Shown here: in pieces, positions 21,474 to 30,842 of the stretch | Layout of the letters: the number at the start of each line of letters is the position of its first letter | Numbering within the stretch: position 1 is the first letter of the stretch | Source of the DNA: Berberis thunbergii | Lineage: Eukaryota > Streptophyta > Magnoliopsida > Ranunculales > Berberidaceae | NCBI GenBank assembly: GCA_003290165.1 | Contig: QNQO01002100.1 | Coordinates: 1 to 64,000 of the forward strand | Direction: 5' to 3' | DNA length: 64,000 bases | Notes under the pieces: generated by a model | The model's input: the letters and a program-made list of their open reading frames with translations, nothing else | What the model was told of the DNA's origin: nothing | Database searches by the model: none | Position numbers and translations under genes: made by a program

Positions 21474-22879
21474 ACTTTCCTTGTAGCATGTACTCGTGCC
21501 TATGACTCGGCTACTTTGTCATGCCTTTGGCATGCTACCCTAACCGTTGGGTTGTAACTTGGATGTTCCACTAATGATCTTAATAATGTTAAATATTCCC
21601 CAATATGAAAAAATGTTGCATAAAGGACTTGAACTAATAATGTGTTCATAGAGTATGATATTAAGGGATAAGCGTATGTACGGTACTAATTGAATTATCA
21701 TTATTTTTTTATAATAATATTAAGATTATTTTGATTAAAGGCTATTATAAACCTTACACCTCATTTCATTTATAATATATTTTTATTTGTAAAGTAAATC
21801 CTAATGGTAATCTTATGGTTTTATGAAAACCCCAAATCTCCATCTCATCTTCCTTCTCAACTGCATCTTGTCTTCGGCTCCCTTTCAACATATCAAATAT
21901 GCTCCAATCTCCTTCAATATTCTTTGAAAATTAACTACCCCCTTTCATTCTTAGCACCTCCACATTCTCTCTCCCCCCAACCACAAAACCAACATGGTTC
22001 ACTAGCAATCAATACCTTCATCATTCTAGTACACATCCATAGGTCTATTGAAATTGAGAACAAAAACAAACTCATTGAAAAACATGCAAGAAAGTTTGAG
22101 ACGCATGACATGCGCACACACATGTTAAAAAAAAAAGACATTAATTGATCAAGCAAAAAATAACTGCAAATCCAAAATTTGATGAAGATAGTTTAACAAA
22201 GTTAAGAAAAGAGTAAATAAATAAATGAACTTTGAGATGAAATTAAACATACCCAAGGCCATAAAATAAACCTCAAAGATGAGATAAATTAGTGAGTGTT
22301 GGGAAGGTTAGAGAGAAATTTGTTTAAGCAAAAAGTTAATTTTATTCTGTTCAATTATGACCTTGAATTAAGGATTAAAATTATTCTTAATTTAAACCAT
22401 ATATAGAAGTAGAACTCATAGTTTTATGTTGATAAATAAATCCCTAATATCTAAAATATTTTTTTATAGAATGTATTTTTGTATCTCGATGAGCATGCTA
22501 TGAGTGGTGTTATTATTCCCACCAATTCCTTATTTCCTAATGCATCCTTCTTCCTTCTCACCGCTTCCACATTTCCATTTCTCCAACAACAAAATCAAGC
22601 GGGTACGTAAACTAACTAATTTGGGTGGGGATTCATGGAAAAAGTTGAAGAAAAAAGAGATAATTAAACGCGGCGGTTTGGGTTGGGATTTTCGGAGAGA
22701 TTGAAGAGAGAGATGGGTTGGTTAACTTGGCCATAGAGCCGTTGTTTTCTGGGGTTTGAGTGGCGTGAAGAGAAGAACTCTGCTTGTGAGAGAAGAGAAG
22801 AGAAGAGAAGATAAGATAAGATAAGCAGAAATGTGAAAGGGTGAGAGGTGACAGATGAAGAGGCCTTGAGCAAGAGGGA
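21474..22879. other. Intergenic sequence, nothing recognised
   Basis: AT-rich. Short frames such as 21804-22148 carry no domain. A purine microsatellite with GAGAA/GATAA units lies at about 22790-22827. Confidence 0.5.
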
Positions 22880-22888
22880 ATTGGATTA

Positions 22889-23077
22889 GAGCAATGCCAG
22901 CTGTCGAGGAAACGGGCGAGGAAACGCGCGAGGACAACGACGTGGCGGGGTGGGAGTCGTCCATCCCGCTCGGGATGCGTGATGCATTTTTTGTGCACAC
23001 ATCTCGAGCGGGAGTGGATGGCTCCCACCCCGCCACGTCGCTGTCCTCGCTGGTTTCCTCGACATTGAGAATTCCCG
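22889..23077. mobile_element. 189-bp foldback MITE with MULE-type ends
   Basis: Flanked by a 9-bp duplication ATTGGATTA (22880-22888 and 23078-23086). The two halves pair: GTCGAGGAAAC...GACGTGGCGGGGTGGGAG against CTCCCACCCCGCCACGTC...GTTTCCTCGAC. The outer TGTCGAGGAA motif is the same as in the termini of the MULE at 6537-17099. It has no coding capacity. A 169-residue antisense frame across it is an artefact of the GC-rich palindrome. Confidence 0.82.
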
Positions 23078-23500
23078 ATTGGATTATAACCCAACAACAA
23101 GATTGTTAAGATAACATGCAATTGATTACCTCGCACCGTCATTTTTTCTATTTTAGATCATTCTACTGTCTTGTCTTGTCTATTTTCTTTCTCACACCAC
23201 TATATTTTCTAACACCACCTATATAAATAAAAACCATTTGTTTTTCCCCCTCACCATTCAAATCGACAATGATTCATTTCTCTTCCATTCGAAATCTCTT
23301 GCAAATCTATTTCAAATCTATTTTCACACTCAAATCTCTTGTAAATCTCCTACATCTCCCTCGAAAACTCTCAAAATTCCCTTAAAGTTGAAACCCTTCA
23401 ACCCAAAGTCAATGAATATGCATCACTTAACATACCAAAGTAACCAAAACTCAAAACAAAAAAATGAAAAACATGGAAACTTTCGAACCAATTTAAACCC
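23078..23500. other. Intergenic sequence, nothing recognised
   Basis: No gene is seen. Pyrimidine-rich stretches such as TCTCTTGCAAATCTATTTC recur with variation around 23290-23350. Confidence 0.5.
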
Positions 23501-23827
23501 TCAATTGAGACTAATTCTCAAACTCATCAAAACACAAAAGTTGTAGTACTCTGAATTATCTAATAAATACAACTTGAATAGCTTTAAAATGTTTTGAAAT
23601 GAGCAAGTTATGGTCATTTACTAAAGTCGCGCAAATTTGTCCGAAAAATAAAAACGGGATAATGTTTTTGACTTTTGGCCAACTTATGTGCTCGATTGAG
23701 ACCGATTCTGAAGTTGATCAAAACACAAAAGTTGTAGTATTCTCAGTTATCTAATAAACACAATTTGAATGACTTGAAAATGTTTTCAAAATGAGCAAGT
23801 TATGGTCATTTTACTAAAGTAGCGCAG
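23501..23827. repeat. Direct repeat pair, period 191 bp
   Basis: 23501-23635 and 23692-23827 are similar copies containing AACACAAAAGTTGTAGTA and ATGAGCAAGTTATGGTCAT. Such phrases occur in plant gypsy LTRs, so the block may be LTR debris. Confidence 0.7.
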
Positions 23828-23853
23828 AATAGGAAAAAAAATTTGTTCGCAGA

Positions 23854-24690
23854 GTGAACTGCGAGGTATTTGGAATACCAAGCATCAACCCAACACTGAT
23901 CCGCCCTAAGCAGTTCCAAGCTTGCACAACACAGTCCGCCAGACAGACTCGAAATAATCACAGTCTGCTAAGCCCACGCGTCTTACAACTATTCTCAATA
24001 CTCGTAAGCCTTGCTAAGACAAGTATCTCGAATATCAGCTTCGGACAGACAAGACAACAACACTTTGCCTCCAACTAGGAAGAAAATTTCAGAGTATATT
24101 TCACACATGAAGACTTTTATCTATGGACAACTCTTGGAACGGGAACTATCTCTCGCGTATCTTGGAGCGCAAGGCTAGCAAGAAAACTCCTCTACACAGC
24201 ATGACTCCTAATTAGATAAGGATCTCGACGAATATCTTCTTCCCTAAACTACATCATCGATGCCCTAGTCAAACCAGGACTCCAGCACAAGTTGGGAGGT
24301 GAAGAAGGCCTTGGTGGACATGGGAAACTCACTCAATGTCCTGTTCTACAATGCGTTTTGCAGTATGGACCTCAAGGAAAAGAGTCTGACATCCTCAGAC
24401 TACCCGCTGATTGGATTCAACGAAGAGAAATGCTTCCCGATCGGGAAGATAAGGTTAGCAGTGGTGGCAGGAAAGCCACAACTGAGAAAAGTCTTGTTCT
24501 TGGACTTCATGGTCGGTAGACACACCGTCTACCTACAACCTTATCCAAGGAAGACCATGGCTCCATCAATTGGAAGCAGTAGTCTCCACCCTTCACCAGT
24601 GTGTTAAGTACACTGCCAACCAGTCGGAACGATATGTAGGGATCAACCTACATCACGAGGCTGCCATTATGTTGCATTGAAACAGATAGC
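23854..24690 (+). mobile_element. Deleted Tat-type retrotransposon copy
   Basis: 23854-24290 matches the Tat LTRs at 30843 and 54589 (CAACACTGATCCG, CAGCTTCGGACAGAC, CTTCTTCCCTAAACTAC). At about 24290 this jumps straight into the protease region equivalent to 34760-35160. Frame 24299-24607 reads KALVDMGNSLNVLFYNAF, then YPLIGFNEEKCFPIGKIRLAVV and LRKVLFLDFMV. The active site DTGSS is DMGNS here. The gag and spacer between LTR and protease are deleted. The left LTR edge is also truncated. Confidence 0.8.
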
Positions 24691-24884
24691 TTGAAATAAA
24701 GACAAGAAGGTATCTAATTTGCATCTTTGTTTTGGTGGAGCCCTTTTTGGGAGCGAGACACCCATCACCCTTGAGATAAGCGGTGATGCGTATTTCGAGA
24801 GGGATCACTCACTTTCCCTCGCGCGTTCCCTCGCCCCTAGAACTAACCTTTGGTGTGTGTGGAATACTAGCAGGGTTTCCCTTT

Positions 24885-25072
24885 GAGTGATTCTACGTGA
24901 CGAGGAAACCAGCGAGGAAAAGGAGGTGGCGGGGGGTGAACCATTTACCCCCTCGTGATGCGCACGCCAAAAAAGTGGACACACATCCCGAAGAGGGTGA
25001 ATGGTTCACCCACCGCCACCTCTTTTTCCTCGCTGGTTTCCTCGCCCACTTCCTCGACATTTAGAATTTCTG
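24885..25072. mobile_element. 188-bp foldback MITE with MULE-type ends, second copy
   Basis: Flanked by a 9-bp duplication TTTCCCTTT (24876-24884 and 25073-25081). The right end, inverted, reads AGAAATTCTAAATGTCGAGG, then AAGTGGGCGAGG, almost the same as the 6537 MULE terminus. The arms pair through GAGGAAACCAGCGAGG and the GAGGTGGCGG block. The loop, with GATGCGCACG...ACACACATC, resembles that of the copy at 22889, so both belong to one family. Confidence 0.82.
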
Positions 25073-25081
25073 TTTCCCTTT

Positions 25082-25857
25082 ACGTCCATCTTATCTTAGT
25101 CCCACCATCACTATATCTTGACATCTTTAGGTCCCTCATCACTTCCCTCCATTTTTCAACAGTTCTACTCCATTTGACATGTTCAACTTTCTGTCAAAAT
25201 TTGTTCAATCTCACATTAATTAACCTAACCACTTGGAGATTTGTTAAATCACATCCAGTATCGATGGAAGCGAAGAACTATGTATTGTGCGCGCATGCCA
25301 TCACCTCAGCCACAAGGTTGTGCACAGTCACTGTCCGCCTCAACACCCCTACTGGTTCATGCTCACCATTGCCATGGCCATGGCCATGGTTGTCACCCGA
25401 CAAACCAACTAACTAGATGAGTTTGGAATCAAGTGATCAACCAAACCACTGGTGTTATATTAGTTGGAAATGAAGTAGCTTTCATGTGAACTAGACATCA
25501 GACTTTTGGTGGTGCTATGCTTGGACTTCTGTTTTAACTTGAAGTGGTCCTGAAATTTTTATTTCTTCGCAAGCGGTCCCATATTATTTTATTCATTTTT
25601 TTCTTCTTCTTATTTTCATAGTGGTATTCGACAAAACAAACTACAAACTACAAACTACAAACATGACTACCCAAGTTTCACCGGAAGTACAAATGCCAGT
25701 CGTTACTATAGTGTGGTATTAGATTAGATGCACTTGAAAAATACTTTTGCAATTTGCGACTTTGCACCTACTATGTGTCACGAGCTTTTTTTTCACAAGT
25801 ACTATGTGCCCCGACTTATCAAAGAAAGCTAGTCAGCCTTGCCCATTAAAGACTTAT
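25082..25857. other. Intergenic sequence, nothing recognised
   Basis: No gene is seen. A short CCATGG-type repeat lies at 25370-25390. Confidence 0.5.
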
Positions 25858-25860
25858 TTA

Positions 25861-27188
25861 GGGGGAGGTATTCAATTCGAGATTTGAATGAACTCTGAAT
25901 AATTTTAAATCTCGTGGATTTTAAAAGATTTCAAATGATTTTACAAAATCCACTGGATTTTGATGAATTTTAAATGATTGAAGTAGATTTTATAAATGTT
26001 TGTTATCAATTTCTATGGATTCTTATAAATATGTTATTAGTCATAAGAAACAATGATAGAACATCACTTACATTGTTATTCATGCCAACACAAATCATAA
26101 AACATCTCTCAAAGCATCATTTAAACAAACGTATGTTACAAGAACTTTACTTCAAATAAAAAAAAATTCAAATACATTGAAGATGGTCCAAAAGTAATAC
26201 AAATAACTATTTTACTTCAAATTGTTATCCCCGCCACCGCCACCTCCTCCTCCCTTATTCTTCATCTTCTTCTTCAATCACCATCACCACCATTCTACTG
26301 CCACCTCTCTCCCCCCTTCTTCTTCTTCTCCATCAATCACCACCGCCACCTCCTCCCCCACACCTCTTATTATTCTCTGTTTTTTTCTTCTCCTAATCCA
26401 CTTTTTTTTTCTCTCTATCTTTTTTTTTCTTCTTCTTTTTGCCCTCGTGAAGTTTCTTGCAAGTGGGGAACCTCCATAAGGGCGAAAAATAAAAAAAAAT
26501 TGGAAAAAAGAAGAGAAGAGAAAAAATAGAAGAGGAAAAACAAAGACAAAAGAAAAAGAAAAAAAAAGGAATCAGAAGGAAAAAATAGAATAACAAAAAA
26601 AATGAAGAGAAAAGATGACAAGAATAAGAGAAAATAAGAGGAAGAGAATGAGACGAAGAGAATAAAAGAGAAGAGGAAGTGCGGGTGGTGGTGTAGCCAG
26701 CGGTGGTAGGGCATGGTGGTGTGGCCGAAAGTTGTAGGGCGAGGTGGTGTTGCTCCTGTGAAGAGAAGAGAGAATGGAAGGTGGTAGTGTCCTTCAGCAG
26801 ATCACAAAAAGTGGGGTGGTGGTGTCCTTCAGCGAAAATGGTGCTGTTATTTAATAATATTCAATACAAATTCGATGAAATATGAGGGGAGAAAGTTGGA
26901 TTTGGAATAACTCTTGTTATATATCATTTCCACTCACAAATCCTTAAAAATCAACAACTTTAACAAATCCATTAAAATCCACTACTTCTTGAATACTCCC
27001 TCATTTTAGTGGACTTTTAAAAAACATAAATTGAATACCCCTGATTTTGATGGATTTTAAAACAATCCTTTAAAAATCGTATTTGATATCCCTAGATTTA
27101 CATGTATTATTTTAATTCTTTAATTGAATATCCCTGAATTTCAAAATCATTCACAATCCATTAAAATTCGTAATTGAATATCACCCCC
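25861..27188. mobile_element. PIF/Harbinger-like non-autonomous element
   Basis: The ends are GGGGGAGGTATTCAATTCG and, inverted, GGGGGTGATATTCAATTACG. Each side carries TTA (25858-25860 and 27189-27191), the PIF/Harbinger target duplication. Subterminal TTGAATACCCC/ATTGAATATCCC phrases repeat near the right end (about 27030-27180). The middle is a pyrimidine-rich block (26225-26450) followed by a purine-rich block (26470-26690). No transposase is present. Confidence 0.8.
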
Positions 27189-27196
27189 TTAGACTA

Positions 27197-27523
27197 TGGA
27201 AAACTAAGAAAGCTAAAAACACACAAGAGAGCTTAAGATAACTAGAATTTGTATGTTTGAATTCTCTGAGGTGACTACAACAAATGAGGTCTAAGCCTAT
27301 TTATACAACTCCACCTCCTCAATGGACGGTGGTGATCAATTTGATCCAACGGTCTACAATGATCTTCTACACACTTCCTTAGAAATATTTAAGGACTAGA
27401 ATCCTATGGAACTCAATGAAATTTTATGGAAGGTTCTAGAGAACTCTCTAGAACAATGTGGAATACTCTACATTATTTACACTTGCTAACCTCACTTGGC
27501 TAGACAAGAAGATAGTTGTGACA
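27197..27523 (-). repeat. 3' LTR of the chromovirus
   Basis: On the minus strand it begins TGTCACAACTATC directly after the polypurine tract and ends TAGTTTTCCA: 327 bp with TG/CA ends. Its outer edge is 5 bp from the Harbinger duplication. No target duplication can be checked because the other LTR is lost. Confidence 0.7.
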
Positions 27524-27618
27524 TTCTCCCCCACCTAATCAGGCGACATCCTCGTTACCTTCAAATCCAGGTACGCATGGATTTGCTCCTTGAATTGCCA
27601 CAAATGTTGGATTGGCTC

Positions 27619-28449
27619 TCAGCTAGCTTCACTTTCTGGAAATCCCTTCCATTTGACGAGTAGCTCATATGTGGGAGGTTGGTTGGAATGGCGCACCACA
27701 TGATCTGACAATATAGTCTCTACTTTCCTGTCATGTTGGATCATCATGCCCATTGGTGCTCTTTGTGAAACTCCTTTGCTTGGATCATCCTGATCTTCCT
27801 TATACGACTTCAATAGGCTCACATGGAAGACTGGATGAGACTTGATCCTCGGCGGCAACTCGACATTGTATGCTTGCTTTCCCACTTTCTTGACTATGGG
27901 GTAATGACCCTCATATTTCCTGATAAGGGCACGATGCAGTCCTGAAAGCCTGGCATGAGCATTCATTTTGAAAAGCACAAGGTCTCCAACCTAGAACTCT
28001 CGAGGCCGTCTTTTCTTATCAGCCCACTTCTTCATCCTCTTGGATGCCTTCTCCAGGTAAGTTTGAGCCTTATCAGCTTGATCATTCCATCATTTGGCAA
28101 ACTTATAGGCTGATGGACCCACTCCAGTGTAGCCAGTGGCAATAGAACTCGGGGTCATAGGTTGTTGTCCCATGACAATCTCAAATGGACTACGACCCGT
28201 TATTTCACTCTTCTGTAAGTTAAAAGAGAATTGGGCAACATCCAACAACTTAGCCCAATCTCGTTGGTTGGCACTCATATAATGCCTAAGATATAACTTC
28301 AGCAAAGCATTCATCCTTTCTGTCTGACCATCCGTTTGAGGATGAAAGCTAGTAGAGAAGTTAAGGTCGGTACTGAACAACTTGAATAACTCAATCCAAA
28401 ATTTCCCCGTGAACTGAGTATCCCGATAACTGATAATAGATTTGAGCAC
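27619..28449 (-). pseudogene. Chromovirus integrase C-terminal half with chromodomain
   Basis: Frame 28449-28090 has YRDTQFTGKFW, HPQTDGQTERMNALL (with the catalytic Glu in QTER) and the GRSPFEIVMGQQP segment. The second catalytic Asp appears lost: SYRD where the family has SDRD. Frame 27978-27619 has LFKMNAHARLSGLHRAL, YEGHYPIVKKVGKQAYNVELP, HPVFHVSLLKSY and a chromodomain (VETILSDHV, YELLVKWKGFPESEAS). The two frames are separated by stops at about 28089-27979. The chromodomain is used in the family to target histone-marked chromatin. Confidence 0.88.
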
Positions 28450-28452
28450 ACC

Positions 28453-29319
28453 CTAATACTTCACCACATGTTTGAGAAATAAATGTGTGGCTTGCTCGGC
28501 TGTGCACTCCTTGGGTGTGGGGATGAAGGTGGCATACTTCGAAAATCTGTCCACGACCACAAGTATCCAATTGCAACCTTCCGATGCGGGCAACCCAACT
28601 ATAAAATTCAAGGAAACACTCTCCCAAGGTCTCTCTGGGATGGGGAGAGGTTCAAGTAAGCCGGTAGGTGACTGTTGCTCCACCTTGTCTTGTTGGCATA
28701 CAAGACAAGTCTTTACATATGCTTCGATATCATCCCTCATATGATGCCAATAATAGGAATCTTTCACAAGAGCAAGAGTCTGATGTATACCTGGATGTCC
28801 CGCCCACTTACTATCATGACATTCTTTCAAGACTTCATTCCTTAGGTTGTCATGAGGTGAAACATAGATTCGCCTTCGCTTATAGTATATCAAGCCATTT
28901 TTCACCCAAAACCGTCTCGTCTTCCCATATTTGACAAGAGATATGATGGTTTGATCCATGGAATCATGTGCCAATCCTTCCTTTAGGCGTCCCTTCAAGT
29001 TGTTTTGAGGTTGACTTATGTCACCAAGTTCTCCTTTTCTACTCAAAGCACATGTAACAAGATTAGCCTTGCCAGGCTTGTACTCCAAAGTGTAATCGAA
29101 CTCTGCCAAGAAATCTTTCAATCTAGCTTGTTTTAGTGTGAGCTTCGTCTGTGTTTGGAAGTGGCTAGTGGCCACAAATATGCTCCCAAGCAAGTAATGA
29201 CGCCATGTTCGCAAACAATGCACAACTGCAGCCATTTCCTTCTCTTGCACTGTGTACCTCCTCTCAGTATCATTAAGCTTCCTACTTTCAAAGGCAATTG
29301 GATGTGCTTCTTGCATCAA
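28453..29319 (-). pseudogene. Chromovirus RNase H and integrase N-terminal half
   Basis: The 288-residue frame starts within RNase H (HPIAFESRKLNDTERRYTVQEKEMAAVV, TWRHYLLG, DYTLEYKPGKAN). It continues through the HHCC zinc finger (CHDSKWAGHPGIHQT, CLVCQQDK) into the integrase core. The first catalytic Asp is changed: SLNFIVGLP where SxDFIxGLP is usual. A TAG at 28450-28452 separates it from the next frame. The protein would be inactive on two counts. Confidence 0.9.
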
Positions 29320-29711
29320 TACTTCACCAATAGCAAAATCGAAAGCATCCGTATGTACCTAAAAAGACAGAATGGTTAGGAAGTGCCAACACCAGCTCCT
29401 CCACAATTGCCTTCTTCAATCCTTCAAAAGCTTGTTGGCATTTTGAACTCCAATCCCAACTTCGTCCCTTCTTGAGCAAGTATGTCAATGGAGCGGCTAT
29501 GGAAGAGTAGCATTTGATGAACCTTCTATAATAGTTCACCAAGCCAAGGAAAGATCTTAACTTGGTGACTTTGGTCGGTGGTTCCCATTCTTGGATGACT
29601 TGTACCTTAGACTTGTCCATATGAAGCTTGCCTTTGCCAATGATATGACCCAAGAATATCACCTATTCTTGAGCAAATGAGCACTTTTCCCTTTTGCATA
29701 GAGCGTGTTTT

Positions 29712-29979
29712 TGTGACGACCCGCCTCCCGCACTGTACAGATACTGTCCGCTTTGGGCTACCATCCGGCCCGCACGGCTTTAAAAGGCCTCTATACAATG
29801 GGGAGATGACCCTGCACATATAAAGATCATCAACCTCCCCTACCCAGGCGATGTGGGACTATGTTTCCCCTTGGTAGCTCGCCCAACTCCTCTTGGGATC
29901 CACGGGCCTGTTGGGCCTATTGGGCTCCAACCCTCACCCTCACCCTCCCCCTCAAGTCCGCCCACACAAGGGTCTCACA
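29712..29979 (-). repeat. TRIM 3' LTR
   Basis: Plus-strand ends are TGTGACGACCCG and GGGTCTCACA. It differs from the other LTR at one position near the end (CCCACACAAG versus CCCGCACAAG). Confidence 0.93.
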
Positions 29980-30054
29980 GTCCACCCCCCTTAAGGCCCA
30001 ACGTCCACGTTGCCCGAGGGCCCACCTCCACGTGGCACACTTCCGGCTGGGTCA

Positions 30055-30067
30055 GGCTCTGATACCA
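30055..30067 (-). other. TRIM primer-binding site
   Basis: On the minus strand TGGTATCAGAGCC, complementary to the initiator tRNA-Met 3' end. It fixes the element's orientation. Confidence 0.92.
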
Positions 30068-30070
30068 AAC

Positions 30071-30338
30071 TGTGACGACCCGCCTCCCGCACTGTACAGA
30101 TACTGTCCGCTTTGGGCTACCATCCGGCCCGCACGGCTTTAAAAGGCCTCTATACAATGGGGAGATGACCCTGCACATATAAAGATCATCAACCTCCCCT
30201 ACCCAGGCGATGTGGGACTATGTTTCCCCTTGGTAGCTCGCCCAACTCCTCTTGGGATCCACGGGCCTGTTGGGCCTATTGGGCTCCAACCCTCACCCTC
30301 ACCCTCCCCCTCAAGTCCGCCCGCACAAGGGTCTCACA
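30071..30338 (-). repeat. TRIM 5' LTR
   Basis: Second 268-bp copy, followed by the GTTTT duplication at 30339. Confidence 0.93.
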
Positions 30339-30842
30339 GTTTTCCTTCAAAGTTTGGAACACTTGCCTCAAGTGATCCTCATGCTCCTCCAATGTCTTAC
30401 TATAGATCACAATGTCATAAAGGTACACAACTACGAACCGATCAAGGTAAGGAGCTAGTACCTTATTCATTATAGTGCAAAATGTGGTCGGCGCATTAGT
30501 TAAACCAAATGGCATGACTAAGAATGCCTATGAACTCGCGCATAGAACGGTTTGTACTGTGTCTTTTCCTCAAGTAATTAAATGCGTTATGCTTCTTTAA
30601 AAATATAAAAACTCCTGATACAATAATTATTTGTCAAAAAAACTAAAATTGAAGTCTTATAGTGTATGATATTGAAGGCTTATGCTAACTACCAATATTA
30701 AAAAAATGATAACAAGGGATGACAATAGTTCGGATTGTGTTTGTACTTGTGTCAGAAGTCTTACAACGATACTCTTCATCCCAACAAAATTAACTAGCAT
30801 GTCGTGCAAATCTCTTGTTAATTAGGTAATTTGCATAATAGT

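Larger units (their letters stand above)
29712..30338 (-). mobile_element. TRIM element (627 bp) inserted in the chromovirus RT
   Basis: Two 268-bp LTRs flank a 91-bp interior, and the 5-bp duplication GTTTT lies on both sides (29707-29711 and 30339-30343). Read on the minus strand, TGGTATCAGAGCC, complementary to the 3' end of initiator tRNA-Met, lies 3 bp after the 5' LTR. A polypurine run AAGGGGGGTGGAC precedes the 3' LTR. There is no coding capacity, as expected for a terminal-repeat retrotransposon in miniature. I see a single base difference between the LTRs, so the insertion is recent. Confidence 0.93.
27197..30580 (-). mobile_element. Truncated chromovirus (Ty3/gypsy), minus strand
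   Basis: On the minus strand the order is RT (30580-30339 and 29711-29324), RNase H and integrase (29319-28090), chromodomain (about 27750-27619), polypurine tract GGTGGGGGAGAA (27535-27524) and 3' LTR (27523-27197). A chromodomain at the integrase C-terminus defines chromoviruses; its sequence suggests the Galadriel branch, but I am not sure. Gag, protease and the RT N-terminus are missing. The RT is interrupted by a TRIM. Confidence 0.88.
29324..30580 (-). pseudogene. Chromovirus reverse transcriptase, split by a TRIM
   Basis: The right piece (about 30580-30339) has MPFGLTNAPTTFCTIMN and the active-site region VVVYLYDIVIYSKTLEEH, where YVDD has become YLYD. The left piece (29711-29324) has IFLGHIIGKG, VIQEWEPPTKVTKLRSFLGLVNYYRRFI and LTYLLKKG. 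The coding sense matches across the TRIM once one GTTTT duplication is discounted. Inactive. Confidence 0.88.

Noticed and set aside
22633..23142. 169-residue minus-strand ORF and two overlapping frames
   Set aside because: They run across the GC-rich foldback MITE at 22889-23077 and its flank; no domain is seen, and open frames are expected from the palindrome.
24955..25416. 153-residue plus-strand ORF
   Set aside because: It starts inside the second foldback MITE and continues in unrelated intergenic sequence; no domain.
26222..26714. Phe/Leu/Ser- and Pro/His-rich ORFs
   Set aside because: They are translations of the pyrimidine- and purine-rich core of the Harbinger-like element.
30055..30067. 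tRNA-Met-like sequence
   Set aside because: Only the 13-bp primer-binding complement is present, not a tRNA gene.
29712..30338. Cassandra-type TRIM with 5S rRNA sequence
   Set aside because: The LTR has TRIM structure, but I see no 5S rRNA promoter-like region, so the Cassandra name is not supported.
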